This document shows, in pieces, positions 6,668-14,449 of a stretch of DNA of 18,752 nt; position 1 is the first letter of the stretch, and the number at the start of each line of letters is the position of its first letter. The stretch covers positions 1 through 18,752 of the forward strand of contig JAEZCJ010000126.1 of assembly GCA_023433615.1 (NCBI GenBank), written 5' to 3'. The translations under genes were made by a program, and so were the position numbers. Below the pieces are notes generated by a model, which saw only the letters and a list, made by a program, of their open reading frames with translations, did no database searches and was not told the DNA's origin. The stretch is from Bacillota bacterium (GTDB lineage: Bacteria > Bacillota > Bacilli > Paenibacillales > Paenibacillaceae).

Positions 6668-7807
6668 CTACTCGCCGCGGAATGCCTTCTTCATCCGTTC
6701 GAAAATCGACTCGTGATGCTCCCCGCCCGCTCCCGAGCCCGACGACGAGCTGATGCCGGACGTGCCTGACAGCTGACGAAGCAGTTCCTTCTGCTCCTCG
6801 CTCAGGTTCGTCGGCGTGACGACCGTCACCTTCACGTGCTGATCGCCTTGCCCGTAGCCGCGCAAGCGCGGTACGCCTTTGCCCTTCAGCCGGAAGTAAG
6901 TTCCGGTCTGCGTGCCTGCAGGAATTTTCAGCTTGACCTTCTCGGTCAGCGTCGGAATTTCGATCTCGTCGCCGAGCGCCGCCTGCGCAAAGTTCAGCGG
7001 CACCTCGCAATAGATGTCTTCGCCTTCCCGCTCGAAAAATTCATGCGACTTCACCCGGATGACGATGTACAAGTCGCCTGCGGGTCCCCCCTTCGTGCCT
7101 GCTTCGCCCTCGCCGGATAAACGGATCTGCGCGCCTTCGTCGACGCCGGCAGGAATGCGGACATTCAGCTTGCGCGTCTTCTTGACCTTCCCGGAGCCGG
7201 AGCATGTGCCGCACCGTTCCTTGATCATGCGTCCGGTACCGCCGCAGCCCGAGCAGGCGCGACGGTTCACGATGCGGCCGAACGGCGTATTCTGCACGAC
7301 CTCCTGCTGGCCGGAGCCTCGGCAGGTCGAGCAAGTCTCCGGCTTCGTGCCGGGCTTGGCGCCCGAGCCGTGACAAGTATCGCAGTTCTCGGTCCGCGGA
7401 ATGGAGATCTCGGTCTCCTTGCCGAACACGGCTTCCTTGAACTCGATCGTCATCGTGTACTGCAGGTCATTGCCTCGCTGCGGCGCATTCGGATCGCGCC
7501 GGCCGCCCCCGCCGCCGAAGAACATATCGAAGATATCGCCGAAGCCGCCGCCGAAATCCGCGCCGCCGCCGCCGAAGCCTTGATTCGGATCGACATGCCC
7601 GAACCGGTCGTACTGCGCGCGCCGCTGATCGTCGCTCAGGACGTCGTAGGCTTCCTTCACTTCCTTGAATCGCTCTTCCGCATCCGGTTCCTTATTTACG
7701 TCCGGATGATATTTGCGCGCCAATCCCCGGTACGCCTTCTTAATCTCGTCCGCGGAGGCTTGCTTGCCGACCCCCAGCACTTCATAATAATCCCGTTTCT
7801 CCGCCAC
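6668..7807 (-). CDS. dnaJ: Chaperone protein DnaJ
   Basis: DnaJ (Hsp40) delivers unfolded clients to DnaK and stimulates its ATPase. The 379-aa type I protein has the J domain (residues about 5-70, HPD at 34-36), a Gly/Phe-rich linker (about 77-103), four zinc-finger CxxCxGxG repeats starting near Cys142, 159, 185 and 199, and the C-terminal substrate domains. I chose the GTG at 7807: GGGGGTG lies about 6 bases upstream and translation opens directly at AEKRDYYEVLGV. Upstream in-frame codons add 18 residues unlike the family. It is separated from dnaK by 355 bp holding a terminator-like hairpin, a repeat element and a candidate promoter, so it may not be strictly co-transcribed with dnaK. Confidence 0.98.
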   Translation of the reverse strand: MAEKRDYYEVLGVGKQASADEIKKAYRGLARKYHPDVNKEPDAEERFKEVKEAYDVLSDDQRRAQYDRFGHVDPNQGFGGGGADFGGGFGDIFDMFFGGGGGRRDPNAPQRGNDLQYTMTIEFKEAVFGKETEISIPRTENCDTCHGSGAKPGTKPETCSTCRGSGQQEVVQNTPFGRIVNRRACSGCGGTGRMIKERCGTCSGSGKVKKTRKLNVRIPAGVDEGAQIRLSGEGEAGTKGGPAGDLYIVIRVKSHEFFEREGEDIYCEVPLNFAQAALGDEIEIPTLTEKVKLKIPAGTQTGTYFRLKGKGVPRLRGYGQGDQHVKVTVVTPTNLSEEQKELLRQLSGTSGISSSSGSGAGGEHHESIFERMKKAFRGE

Positions 7808-7848
7808 GCAGTCACCCCCGTTCCACATTAATTTCATGAGTACAATAT

Positions 7849-7877
7849 AACATAAGTTCAAAATGACCAGTTGTCAG
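7849..7877 (-). promoter_or_regulatory. Candidate sigma-A promoter for dnaJ, -35 box from the repeat end
   Basis: CTGACA (7872-7877; 5 of 6 to TTGACA), a 17-base spacer, then TATGTT (7849-7854; 4 of 6 to TATAAT). It is about 42 bp upstream of the dnaJ GTG. The -35 hexamer overlaps the outer end (TGTCAGC on plus) of the modular repeat. Transcription would start near 7843. Confidence 0.45.
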
Positions 7878-7913
7878 CGCCAAGAAGGTTGGACGATGGT
7901 AGCAATTGAGGAG

Positions 7914-7955
7914 CTCCAGCGTTTCCGTAGGAAACGCACTTCGGAAGCATACGCT
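7914..7955 (+). repeat. Hairpin module inserted in copy 1 (first site)
   Basis: A 42-bp unit begins CTCCAG, forms the 7-bp stem CGTTTCC-GTA-GGAAACG, and ends CGGAAGCATACGCT. It sits between GAGGAG and CGTAGG, where the other copies have only a few bases (GGAG). Confidence 0.75.
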
Positions 7956-7978
7956 CGTAGGCAGACCTACGTGAGCAC

Positions 7979-8017
7979 CTCCAGCGTTTCGTAAGAAACA
8001 CATCGGAAGCATACGCT
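7979..8017 (+). repeat. Hairpin module inserted in copy 1 (second site)
   Basis: A 39-bp diverged version: CTCCAG, arms CGTTTC and GAAACAC around GTAA, ending CGGAAGCATACGCT. It follows GTGAGCAC, where copy 2 reads straight through with GGAA. Confidence 0.7.
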
Positions 8018-8107
8018 TAAATTGCGCCAGCGTTCAAGATTCGACGTCGAATATGCTTCTTGGGTTACTTCGCGATCACAAGTGGACAACCTCTACGGCA
8101 CAACGAA

Positions 8108-8136
8108 GGTCAAAGCCGGGTGTCCCGGCTTTGACC
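8108..8136 (-). terminator. Terminator-like hairpin downstream of dnaK
   Basis: A perfect 13-bp stem (GGTCAAAGCCGGG at 8108-8120, CCCGGCTTTGACC at 8124-8136) with a 3-base loop lies 26 bp past the dnaK stop. On the minus strand it is followed by TTCGTTGT, a poor uridine tract. It would terminate or attenuate readthrough from dnaK into dnaJ, or stabilise the dnaK 3' end. Confidence 0.6.
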
Positions 8137-8162
8137 TATGTTCCTTCAGGTCTGCTGTGCGC

Positions 8163-9998
8163 TTACTTCTTGTCGTCGACAACCTCGTAATCGGCATCCA
8201 CGACATTATCCTTGCCCTTCGCTTCGCCGCCTGCATTCGCAGCGTCTTCAGCGCCTGGCTGCTGGCCTGCCTGCTCATAGAGCTTCACCGACAGCTGCTG
8301 GATAATTTGCGTAAGCTCTTCCGTTGCCGCATTGATTTCCTCGACATTGTCGGATTCGAGCGCTTTTTTCGTCTTTTCTTTGGCTTCTTCGGCCTTCTGG
8401 ATCTCGCCTGCGTCGACTTTGTCGCCCAGATCCTTGATCGTCTTCTCGACCGAATAGATCAGTTGGTCGGCATTGTTCTTCGCTTCGACGAGCTCGCGGC
8501 GCTTGCGGTCCTCTTCGGCGTTCAGCTCCGCGTCCTTCATCATCTTCTCGATCTCCTCCTCGGAGAGGCCGCTCGAGGACGTGATCGTAATTTTCTGCGA
8601 CTTGCCCGTTCCCTTATCCAAGGCGGACACGTTCACGATGCCGTTGGCGTCGAGATCGAACGTAACTTCGATCTGCGGCACGCCGCGCGGCGCCGGCGGA
8701 ATGTCGCCCAGCATGAAGCGGCCCAGCGTCTTGTTGCCTGCTGCCATCGAACGCTCGCCTTGCAGCACGTGAATCTCTACGCTTGGCTGGTTATCCGCAT
8801 ACGTGGAGAACACTTGCGACTTGCTCGTCGGAATCGTCGTATTCCGCTCGATCATCTTCGTGAAGACGCCGCCTGCCGTCTCGATGCCGAGCGACAATGG
8901 CGTAACGTCTAGCAGCACGACGTCCTTGACGTCGCCCGTCAATACGCCTGCTTGCACGGCTGCGCCGAGCGCGACGACTTCGTCCGGGTTAACGCCCTTG
9001 TGCGGCTCTTTGCCCGTCAATTTCTTAACGGCTTCCTGAACGGCTGGGATACGCGTAGAACCGCCGACCAGCACGATTTTGTCAATGTCGTTAGGCGTCA
9101 TGCCTGCATCGCTGAGCGCTTGGCGCGTAGGTCCGAGCGTACGCTCGACGAGCGATGCGGACAGTTCTTCGAACTTCGCGCGCGTCAAGTTAAGCTCCAA
9201 GTGCTGCGGCACGCCGTCAGCCATCGTGATGAACGGCAGCGAGATCGTCGTCGTCATGACGCCCGACAGCTCTTTTTTCGCCTTCTCGGCCGAATCCTTC
9301 AGACGCTGTACAGCCGCTTTGTCCTTGGACAGGTCAACGCCCTGCTCCTTTTTGAATTCGGCTACGAGGTAGTCGATGATCACTTGGTCGAAGTCGTCGC
9401 CGCCCAGCTTGTTGTCGCCGCTCGTCGCCTTGACTTCGAAGAAGCCGTCGCCGAGCTCCAGGATCGAGACGTCGAACGTGCCGCCCCCGAGGTCATAGAC
9501 GAGAATCGTCTGGTCTTCGGACTTCTCCAAGCCGTATGCCAATGCTGCCGCAGTCGGCTCGTTCACGATACGGAGCACTTCGAGGCCGGCGATTTTGCCT
9601 GCGTCCTTCGTCGCTTGGCGCTGGCTGTCGTTGAAATATGCCGGAACCGTAATGACCGCTTGCGTAACCGGCTGGCCGAGATAAGCCTCCGCGTCGGCTT
9701 TCAGCTTCTGCAGGATGATCGCCGAGATCTCTTGCGGGGAATAATCTTTGCCTTGAATCGTCTCTTTATGGTTCGTGCCCATATGGCGCTTAATGGAGAT
9801 GATCGTGCCGTCCGGATTCGTGATCGCTTGGCGCTTCGCCGTCTCGCCCACGATCCGCTCGCCGTCCTTCTTGAAGCCGACGACGGACGGCGTCGTGCGG
9901 TTGCCCTCCGGGTTCGGAATGACGACAGCCTCGCCGCCTTCCATTACAGCGACGCAAGAGTTGGTCGTACCCAAGTCAATGCCGATAACTTTACTCAT
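8163..9998 (-). CDS. dnaK: Molecular chaperone DnaK (Hsp70)
   Basis: DnaK is the ATP-dependent Hsp70 that folds and protects proteins with DnaJ and GrpE. At 611 aa it has the usual Gram-positive length. It has the nucleotide-binding domain with IGIDLGTTNSCVAV, NEPTAAALAYG, DLGGGTFDVSI and VLVGGSTRIPAV, the interdomain linker VVLLDVTPLSLGIET, the substrate-binding domain, a helical lid, and the acidic C-terminal tail ending DADYEVVDDKK. The ATG at 9998 has AGGAGGAG about 10 bases upstream. The 208-bp gap to grpE contains repeat copy 2, and the 355-bp gap to dnaJ contains copy 1. I see no second CIRCE here, so heat control comes from the hrcA promoter. Confidence 0.99.
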   Translation of the reverse strand: MSKVIGIDLGTTNSCVAVMEGGEAVVIPNPEGNRTTPSVVGFKKDGERIVGETAKRQAITNPDGTIISIKRHMGTNHKETIQGKDYSPQEISAIILQKLKADAEAYLGQPVTQAVITVPAYFNDSQRQATKDAGKIAGLEVLRIVNEPTAAALAYGLEKSEDQTILVYDLGGGTFDVSILELGDGFFEVKATSGDNKLGGDDFDQVIIDYLVAEFKKEQGVDLSKDKAAVQRLKDSAEKAKKELSGVMTTTISLPFITMADGVPQHLELNLTRAKFEELSASLVERTLGPTRQALSDAGMTPNDIDKIVLVGGSTRIPAVQEAVKKLTGKEPHKGVNPDEVVALGAAVQAGVLTGDVKDVVLLDVTPLSLGIETAGGVFTKMIERNTTIPTSKSQVFSTYADNQPSVEIHVLQGERSMAAGNKTLGRFMLGDIPPAPRGVPQIEVTFDLDANGIVNVSALDKGTGKSQKITITSSSGLSEEEIEKMMKDAELNAEEDRKRRELVEAKNNADQLIYSVEKTIKDLGDKVDAGEIQKAEEAKEKTKKALESDNVEEINAATEELTQIIQQLSVKLYEQAGQQPGAEDAANAGGEAKGKDNVVDADYEVVDDKK

Positions 9999-10060
9999 GG
10001 TTAAGCTCTCCTCCTAAATTAATGTAACATGACTTCTCTTTTCTTATAAAATGGTCGTGT

Positions 10061-10195
10061 GTCAGCACCGAGAAGGTTGGACGATGGTAGAAAATGAGGA
10101 GCGGAGCGTAGGCAGACCTACGTGAGCACCGGAATTTTCGCCAGCGTTCAAGATTCGATGCCGAGTAAGCTTCGAAGCATAACTTCGTGATCGCA
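10061..10195 (+). repeat. Modular dispersed repeat, copy 2 (no hairpin module)
   Basis: This 135-bp copy between dnaK and grpE has the same block order as copy 1 (GTCAGCACC, GAAGGTTGGACGATGGTAG, GGAGCGTAGG-CAGA-CCTACG, GTGAGCACC, CGCCAGCGTTCAAGATTCGA, TTCGTGATCGCA) but lacks the hairpin module at all three sites, so it shows the empty state. It ends about 11 bp from the grpE stop and lies antisense to the operon transcript. Confidence 0.85.
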
Positions 10196-10206
10196 CGCGA
10201 CCGCCT

Positions 10207-10794
10207 CTAGCTGGAGACTTTGACCATTGCGGGTCGGAGAACCTTCTCCTTCATCACATAGCCTTTCTGCAGCTCCTCGACGACAATGCCCTCTTCGTGC
10301 TCGTCGGATTCCACCTGCATGACCGCTTGGTGAACCTCCGGATTGAAGGGCTGCCCGACCGCTTCGATCGGCTTCACGCCTTCTTGCTCCAGCAGCTGAC
10401 CGAACTGGCGGAAAATCATGTCGACGCCCTTCGAGAACGATTCGAAATCGCCGCTCTCTTTGGATGCGGAGATCGCCCGCTCAAAGTTGTCGATGACCGG
10501 GAGCAGCTGCGTGACGAGCTTCATGGAGGCGTAAGAGGCAAGCTCCTCTTTCTCCTTCTGCGTCCGTTTGCGGAAATTATCGAAGTCGGCTTGCGTCCGC
10601 AGCGTACGCTGCTGATGCTCGTCGACCAGCTTCTCCAGCTCGGCAATGCGCGCGATGACCGCATCTGCCTGCTCGTTGCCGAATGGTGTACCCTGCTCTT
10701 GCTCGGAGCTCTCGGCACCGTTATCGGCTGCCGACTCCATCTCGTCGACCTGTTCTGCTAGTTGTTCTTCCGTAATATCCTTGCTTGCTGACAC
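10207..10794 (-). CDS. grpE: Nucleotide exchange factor GrpE
   Basis: GrpE is the homodimeric ADP/ATP exchange factor and thermosensor for DnaK. The 195-aa protein has an acidic Glu/Gln-rich N-terminus, a long coiled-coil helix (about residues 44-95, including RTQADFDNFRKRTQKEKEE), the conserved LLPVIDNFERA, and the C-terminal beta domain with PFNPEVHQAVMQVE and GYVMKEKVLRPAMVKVS. The start is a GTG at 10794 (reading VSASKDITE), chosen because an almost perfect AGGAGGTGG precedes it. It begins 44 bp after the hrcA stop, consistent with one hrcA-grpE-dnaK transcript. Confidence 0.98.
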   Translation of the reverse strand: MSASKDITEEQLAEQVDEMESAADNGAESSEQEQGTPFGNEQADAVIARIAELEKLVDEHQQRTLRTQADFDNFRKRTQKEKEELASYASMKLVTQLLPVIDNFERAISASKESGDFESFSKGVDMIFRQFGQLLEQEGVKPIEAVGQPFNPEVHQAVMQVESDEHEEGIVVEELQKGYVMKEKVLRPAMVKVSS

Positions 10795-10838
10795 GAACGG
10801 TCCACCTCCTCATATGCGATTGCTGCATGCATGACTCG

Positions 10839-11864
10839 TTATTGATACCAGCGTCCCAACAGTACGGCCAGATCCTTGGACAATACATTCATCAGGGGAA
10901 TGACCTTGCCGTAGTCCATCCGCGTCGGGCCGAGCAGCCCGATCGTGCCGAGCGGCTTGCCGTCGATCGAATAGCTGGCCGTAATCAGGCTGCAGTTGCG
11001 TATCGCTTCTTCATTGTTCTCGCTGCCGATCCGCACCTGTATGCCTTCCGGAAGCGACGCGATCATCTTCGTCAGCGTCGGCGTCTCATCCAGCCAATCC
11101 AAGATGCTCTTGACCTTGTCGACGTCCTTGAATTCCGGCTGCGTCAGCATGTTCGAGGCGCCGCTCAGGAATACGCGGTGCTCCGTCTCATGATCCAGTG
11201 CCTTCGCCAGCGCATCGATGATCGATTCGCAGTGATCGACGTAGCGGCTTAGCTCTTCGCCCACCTCGCTGAACAGCTTCGATTGCAGGCGGTGCAGCGG
11301 CACGCCGCTCAGCTTCGCGTTCAGGATGCCGACGATCTTCTCCATCTCGGACATATCGAAGTCTGACGGAATCGAAATCGTGCGATTCTCGACATGGCCC
11401 GTATTCGTCACGATCAGGACGACGGCCGTGCGGTCGTTGAGCGGCACGAGCTGGAACGCCTTCAGCGAATTGCTGAACATCTCCGGTCCGAGCACGATGC
11501 TCGTGTAGTTCGTCATATTCGAAAGGATCATCGCAGCATGCTGGATGATTTGCTCCATCTGGTTCATCTTCGCGGCGAAGTACGAGCGTATCCGGCGAAG
11601 CTCCACGTCCTCGACCTCGCCCATCTTGACCAGATGGTCGACGTAATACCGGTAGCCTTTCGTCGAAGGGATGCGTCCGGCGGAAGTGTGCGGCTGCTCC
11701 AGAAATCCGAGTTCCTCGAGGTCGGCCATTTCGTTGCGGATCGTAGCTGGGCTGAACCCGACGTCCGACCGCTTCGATATGCTTCGCGAGCCTACAGGCT
11801 CAGCAGAACGAATATAGTCATCCACAATCGCATTCAGAATCATACGTTGTCTTTCCGTCAACAT
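10839..11864 (-). CDS. hrcA: Heat-inducible transcription repressor HrcA
   Basis: HrcA represses the class I heat-shock operon by binding CIRCE and is itself folded by GroEL. The 341-aa protein opens MLTERQRMILNAIVDDYI with the winged helix-turn-helix (to about residue 75, SRSISKR and SPATIRNEMADLEELGFL), then the GAF-like dimerisation region, and ends with GTIGLLGPTRMDYGKVIPLM near the C-terminus. All regions are present and the length is normal. The ATG at 11864 has GGGAGGGG about 7 bases upstream. It is the first gene behind a sigma-A promoter and perfect CIRCE, so it is autoregulated. Confidence 0.98.
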   Translation of the reverse strand: MLTERQRMILNAIVDDYIRSAEPVGSRSISKRSDVGFSPATIRNEMADLEELGFLEQPHTSAGRIPSTKGYRYYVDHLVKMGEVEDVELRRIRSYFAAKMNQMEQIIQHAAMILSNMTNYTSIVLGPEMFSNSLKAFQLVPLNDRTAVVLIVTNTGHVENRTISIPSDFDMSEMEKIVGILNAKLSGVPLHRLQSKLFSEVGEELSRYVDHCESIIDALAKALDHETEHRVFLSGASNMLTQPEFKDVDKVKSILDWLDETPTLTKMIASLPEGIQVRIGSENNEEAIRNCSLITASYSIDGKPLGTIGLLGPTRMDYGKVIPLMNVLSKDLAVLLGRWYQ

Positions 11865-11907
11865 CTCCGTACCCCTCCCGATCGGATGATATTGCTGCTC
11901 GCTTTCG

Positions 11908-11934
11908 TTAGCACTCGTTAACGTTGAGTGCTAA
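11908..11934 (-). promoter_or_regulatory. CIRCE operator (HrcA binding site)
   Basis: A perfect CIRCE inverted repeat: TTAGCACTC (11908-11916), 9-base spacer, GAGTGCTAA (11926-11934). All 18 arm bases match the consensus. It lies just downstream of the likely transcription start of hrcA, so HrcA would block initiation and the element would also sit in the mRNA leader. Confidence 0.98.
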
Positions 11935-11945
11935 CCGTCCCTACA

Positions 11946-11975
11946 AAAATACCAAACCGATAAGGCGATTGTCAA
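11946..11975 (-). promoter_or_regulatory. Sigma-A promoter of the hrcA-grpE-dnaK operon
   Basis: Consensus TTGACA (11970-11975), 18-base spacer, TATTTT (11946-11951). Shifting the -10 by one base gives GTATTT with 17 bases. Start would be near 11939, immediately before CIRCE, the standard arrangement for this operon. Confidence 0.8.
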
Positions 11976-12023
11976 GTCAGTTCAGCATTTTGAGCGGCGC
12001 TCCGCGCACGGCTGCCGAACGCC

Positions 12024-12533
12024 TTATTGCTCCTCGCTCGCTACGACCGAATCCCGGATGAATTCGAACGATACGGGCGCATAATCCCAGTGCTCCACGC
12101 AAACGTTGAAGTGCTGTTTTCCTTCGTATTTTTGCCCGTGGATATGCCCATGCACGTTCACGTAAGGCATATGGCTGTTCATATAGAGAGGTTCATGACT
12201 AAGGAAGAAAAACTCCTTATAAAGGATGGGATACTCACTCACCTCGTCAAAGCCAGCATCTAACCACCATGAACGGCTTCTGCCCCGATCATGGTTGCCC
12301 AGCACCAGCAATTTATAGCCGTTGAGCTTGCTTACGATGGACGCCGTCTTCGCTTGATTCAAGAAGGAGAAGTCGCCTAGATGGAACACCTTGTCTTCCC
12401 GGCCGACGACGGCATTCCACTTCGCGATCATGGCATCCGTCATCTCCTCCGCATTCGCGAACGGCCTCGATTCGAAAGTTATGATGTTCGCGTGGCCAAA
12501 ATGATGGTCGGACGTAAAAAACGTCTGCGGCAC
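12024..12533 (-). CDS. Small calcineurin-like metallophosphoesterase
   Basis: A 169-aa single-domain metallophosphoesterase. The dimetal motifs appear in order: TSDHHFGHANI (residues 8-18), HLGDFSF, LLVLGNHDRG, FFLSHEPL and NVHGHIHGQ, so it should be active. Its small size and SDHHFGH start resemble the phage- and bacterial-type phosphoesterases often annotated only as metallophosphoesterase; the substrate is unknown. The start is a GTG at 12533 with GAGGGGG upstream. It sits between the GNAT terminator and the hrcA promoter, where B. subtilis has no gene. I could not find a good promoter in the 35 bp after the preceding terminator, so expression may rely on readthrough or on a weak promoter overlapping it. 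Confidence 0.9.
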   Translation of the reverse strand: MPQTFFTSDHHFGHANIITFESRPFANAEEMTDAMIAKWNAVVGREDKVFHLGDFSFLNQAKTASIVSKLNGYKLLVLGNHDRGRSRSWWLDAGFDEVSEYPILYKEFFFLSHEPLYMNSHMPYVNVHGHIHGQKYEGKQHFNVCVEHWDYAPVSFEFIRDSVVASEEQ

Positions 12534-12568
12534 CCTCGCCTACCCCCTCTCGATTATTAGAATGGACG

Positions 12569-12616
12569 AAAAAACCACTCCATCATTCGTCATTCGCATG
12601 TCCGTTGATGGAGTGG
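12569..12616 (-). terminator. Rho-independent terminator of the GNAT gene
   Basis: A perfect 11-bp stem (CCACTCCATCA at 12575-12585, TGATGGAGTGG at 12606-12616) with a 20-base loop is followed on the minus strand by six uridines (12569-12574). It begins 26 bp after the acetyltransferase stop. Confidence 0.85.
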
Positions 12617-12642
12617 CTCTGTCAGATAAGGTTTCGATTCGA

Positions 12643-13113
12643 TCAGCCCAGCTTGCGAAGCACGGCAATCTCGTCGCAGCGGTCCTGCTTCGGGCAATTG
12701 ACGCAGTCGGTCCATACCTTCTCCGGAAAAATTTCTTTCTCCACGACCTCAAAGCCGTTCTTGCGGAAGAAGGAGACCTCGTACGTGAGCGCCATTACCT
12801 TCGGAATGCCTTGCTCGCGGGCATCCTCGATCAAGCGGTCCACGAGCTTGCTTCCGATCCCGTACCCTTTATATCCGTCCGACATGCCGAGCGAACGAAT
12901 CTCGACAAGCTCAGGTCCAAGGCGAAATAGCGAGCCGCAGCCGACGATCCGATCGTCGACCTCCGCAACGACGAACGTGGCGATCTGCCGAGCGAGCGCA
13001 TCGCGGGAACGCGGCAGCATGATGCCCTGCTTCGCGTAACCTTCTATTAATTGATACAATGTCTCGACATCGTCCAACGTTGCCTTCCTGCATACGGCTT
13101 CCTTCACGGTCAT
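12643..13113 (-). CDS. GNAT N-acetyltransferase, short ArgA-like
   Basis: A 156-aa GNAT acetyltransferase. The acetyl-CoA loop is at YKGYGIGSKLVDRL (about 81-94), preceded by the strand LVEIRSLGM and followed by ALTYEVSFFRKNGFEVVEKE. The pattern (N-terminal RKATLDDVETLYQLIEGYA, then VVAEVDDRIVGCGSL) resembles short single-domain N-acetylglutamate synthases, so a role in arginine synthesis is possible but unproven. Unusual is a C-terminal cysteine cluster DCVNCPKQDRC (Cys137, 140, 146). The ATG at 13113 has AGGAGGT 9 bases upstream; an in-frame extension to 13197 runs through the promoter and is not used. It has its own sigma-A promoter and terminator and so is monocistronic. Confidence 0.9.
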   Translation of the reverse strand: MTVKEAVCRKATLDDVETLYQLIEGYAKQGIMLPRSRDALARQIATFVVAEVDDRIVGCGSLFRLGPELVEIRSLGMSDGYKGYGIGSKLVDRLIEDAREQGIPKVMALTYEVSFFRKNGFEVVEKEIFPEKVWTDCVNCPKQDRCDEIAVLRKLG

Positions 13114-13168
13114 CGCCCTGTACCTCCTGTATCCCCTAGTATCATCCATCCGGAGTAGAATATGAATA

Positions 13169-13197
13169 AATATACACCGCTTCGCATGAATGTTCAA
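13169..13197 (-). promoter_or_regulatory. Sigma-A promoter of the GNAT gene
   Basis: TTGAAC (13192-13197), 17-base spacer, TATATT (13169-13174): 5 of 6 at each box. It lies about 50 bp upstream of the start codon, in the 105-bp gap after hemW. Confidence 0.75.
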
Positions 13198-13218
13198 GAG
13201 GAATTTATCGATCGGCCG

Positions 13219-14382
13219 TTATGTCTCGAGCGCGGCGATAAAAGCGCCGAATACTTCGTTGCCGAGCGGGATCCCCCGCTCCGACAGCCGATAACCGCTG
13301 CCGTCAGGCGTCCGTTCGAGTAGCCCTTGCGCAAGCAGCGGTTCTAACACGCCGCCGAATAAGTCCTCGATTCCGCGTCCGCCGAATTGCGCGGCGAAAT
13401 CACGGTTCGAGACGCCTTCGAGCATGCGCAGGCCGACCATCATGAAGTCCTCCATCGCCTCGGCTTCCGGAATCGTCTCTTCGCTTAATCTAGGCAGCCG
13501 CTCTGCCGCCGCATCGATATACGGCTGCACGCCCTTGATGTTGACATGGCGCAGTCCGCGCGCGTAGCCGTGCGCGCCCGCACCCAGCCCATAATATGGT
13601 TCATTGCGCCAATAGGTGATATTATGGCGGCTCTCGAAGCCCGGCAGCGCAAAATTGCTGATCTCGTACTGCTCGCGTCCGGCGGCCTTCAGCTTGTTCA
13701 TGATGAGCAGATACATCGCGAGCTCGTCGTCCTCCGAAGGCAGCGGCAGCTCGTTCCGCTCATACAGCGCGTGGAACAGCGTGTTCTCCTCGACCTTCAG
13801 ACCATAGAGCGAGTAGTGCGGCAGGTCGAGCGCCAACGCACGCTCGACGCTTGCTTCGAGCAGCTCGGGCGTCTGGCCCGGCAGGCCGAACATCAAGTCG
13901 ATCGACAAGTTGCGGAAGCCCTCGGCTCGCGCAAGTTCCAAGCTTCGGTATACATCGTCGACATTGTGAATTCTGCCGATCCGCTCGAGCAGCCCGTTAT
14001 CGAAGGACTGCACGCCGAAGCTGATCCGATTCACGCCGCCTTCCCGCATGGCGGCCAACTTATCCGGCTCCGTCGTGCCGGGATTTGCCTCCATCGTGAA
14101 TTCGACTCCCGCTGCCAGCGGAAAATGCTCGCTGACATCCTTCAGGAAGCGCGTCATCTGAGGCGGCGTCAGCACGGTAGGCGTCCCGCCGCCGACGAAC
14201 ACGGTCTCGATCGTCTCCGGCGGCAGCGCGGCGCTGGTCCGTGCCATCTCAAGCGCAAGCGCGTCCAGGTAGGCATCGACCGGCTGCCCGTTCAGCACGA
14301 AGGAATTGAAGTCGCAATAATAGCACTTGTTCGTGCAGAACGGAATATGGATATACAACGCTCTAGGCGCTCTGTGCAGCAT
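13219..14382 (-). CDS. hemW: Radical SAM heme chaperone HemW
   Basis: HemW is a radical-SAM-type protein that binds heme and is thought to insert it into respiratory enzymes; it was formerly called an oxygen-independent coproporphyrinogen oxidase. The 387-aa protein has the 4Fe-4S motif FCTNKCYYCDF (Cys16, 20, 23), the SAM-binding FVGGGTPT, EANPGT, RISFGVQSFD, and the C-terminal HemN-like domain. I chose the ATG at 14382 (AAGGAAG upstream, conserved RALYIHIPFC follows); the open frame to 14616 runs through palindromic repeats and is not coding. An ATG at 14418 is a weaker alternative. It lies 410 bp after lepA, although in many bacilli the two are close. Confidence 0.95.
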   Translation of the reverse strand: MLHRAPRALYIHIPFCTNKCYYCDFNSFVLNGQPVDAYLDALALEMARTSAALPPETIETVFVGGGTPTVLTPPQMTRFLKDVSEHFPLAAGVEFTMEANPGTTEPDKLAAMREGGVNRISFGVQSFDNGLLERIGRIHNVDDVYRSLELARAEGFRNLSIDLMFGLPGQTPELLEASVERALALDLPHYSLYGLKVEENTLFHALYERNELPLPSEDDELAMYLLIMNKLKAAGREQYEISNFALPGFESRHNITYWRNEPYYGLGAGAHGYARGLRHVNIKGVQPYIDAAAERLPRLSEETIPEAEAMEDFMMVGLRMLEGVSNRDFAAQFGGRGIEDLFGGVLEPLLAQGLLERTPDGSGYRLSERGIPLGNEVFGAFIAALET

Positions 14383-14449
14383 GGTTGTGTCACTTCCTTC
14401 GTCATAAAAGTATGCCATTTCGAATCCCGCTCGCATTAGAGTTGTGCCA

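Larger units (their letters stand above)
7873..8084 (+). repeat. Modular dispersed repeat, copy 1 (with two inserted hairpin modules)
   Basis: This fills most of the 355-bp dnaJ-dnaK gap. It shares with copies at 10061-10195 and 18502-18676 the ordered blocks GTCAGCGCC, AAGGTTGGACGATGGTAG, GAGGAGC, the hairpin CGTAGG-CAGA-CCTACG, GTGAGCACC, CGCCAGCGTTCAAGATTCGA and CGCGATCACAA. Two hairpin modules (7914-7955 and 7979-8017) interrupt it; without them it is about 131 bp, matching the other copies. No open reading frame in it looks genuine. Confidence 0.85.

Noticed and set aside
9999..10060. Second CIRCE or separate promoter directly upstream of dnaK
   Set aside because: No TTAGCACTC/GAGTGCTAA arms and no box pair better than 3 of 6 at acceptable spacing.
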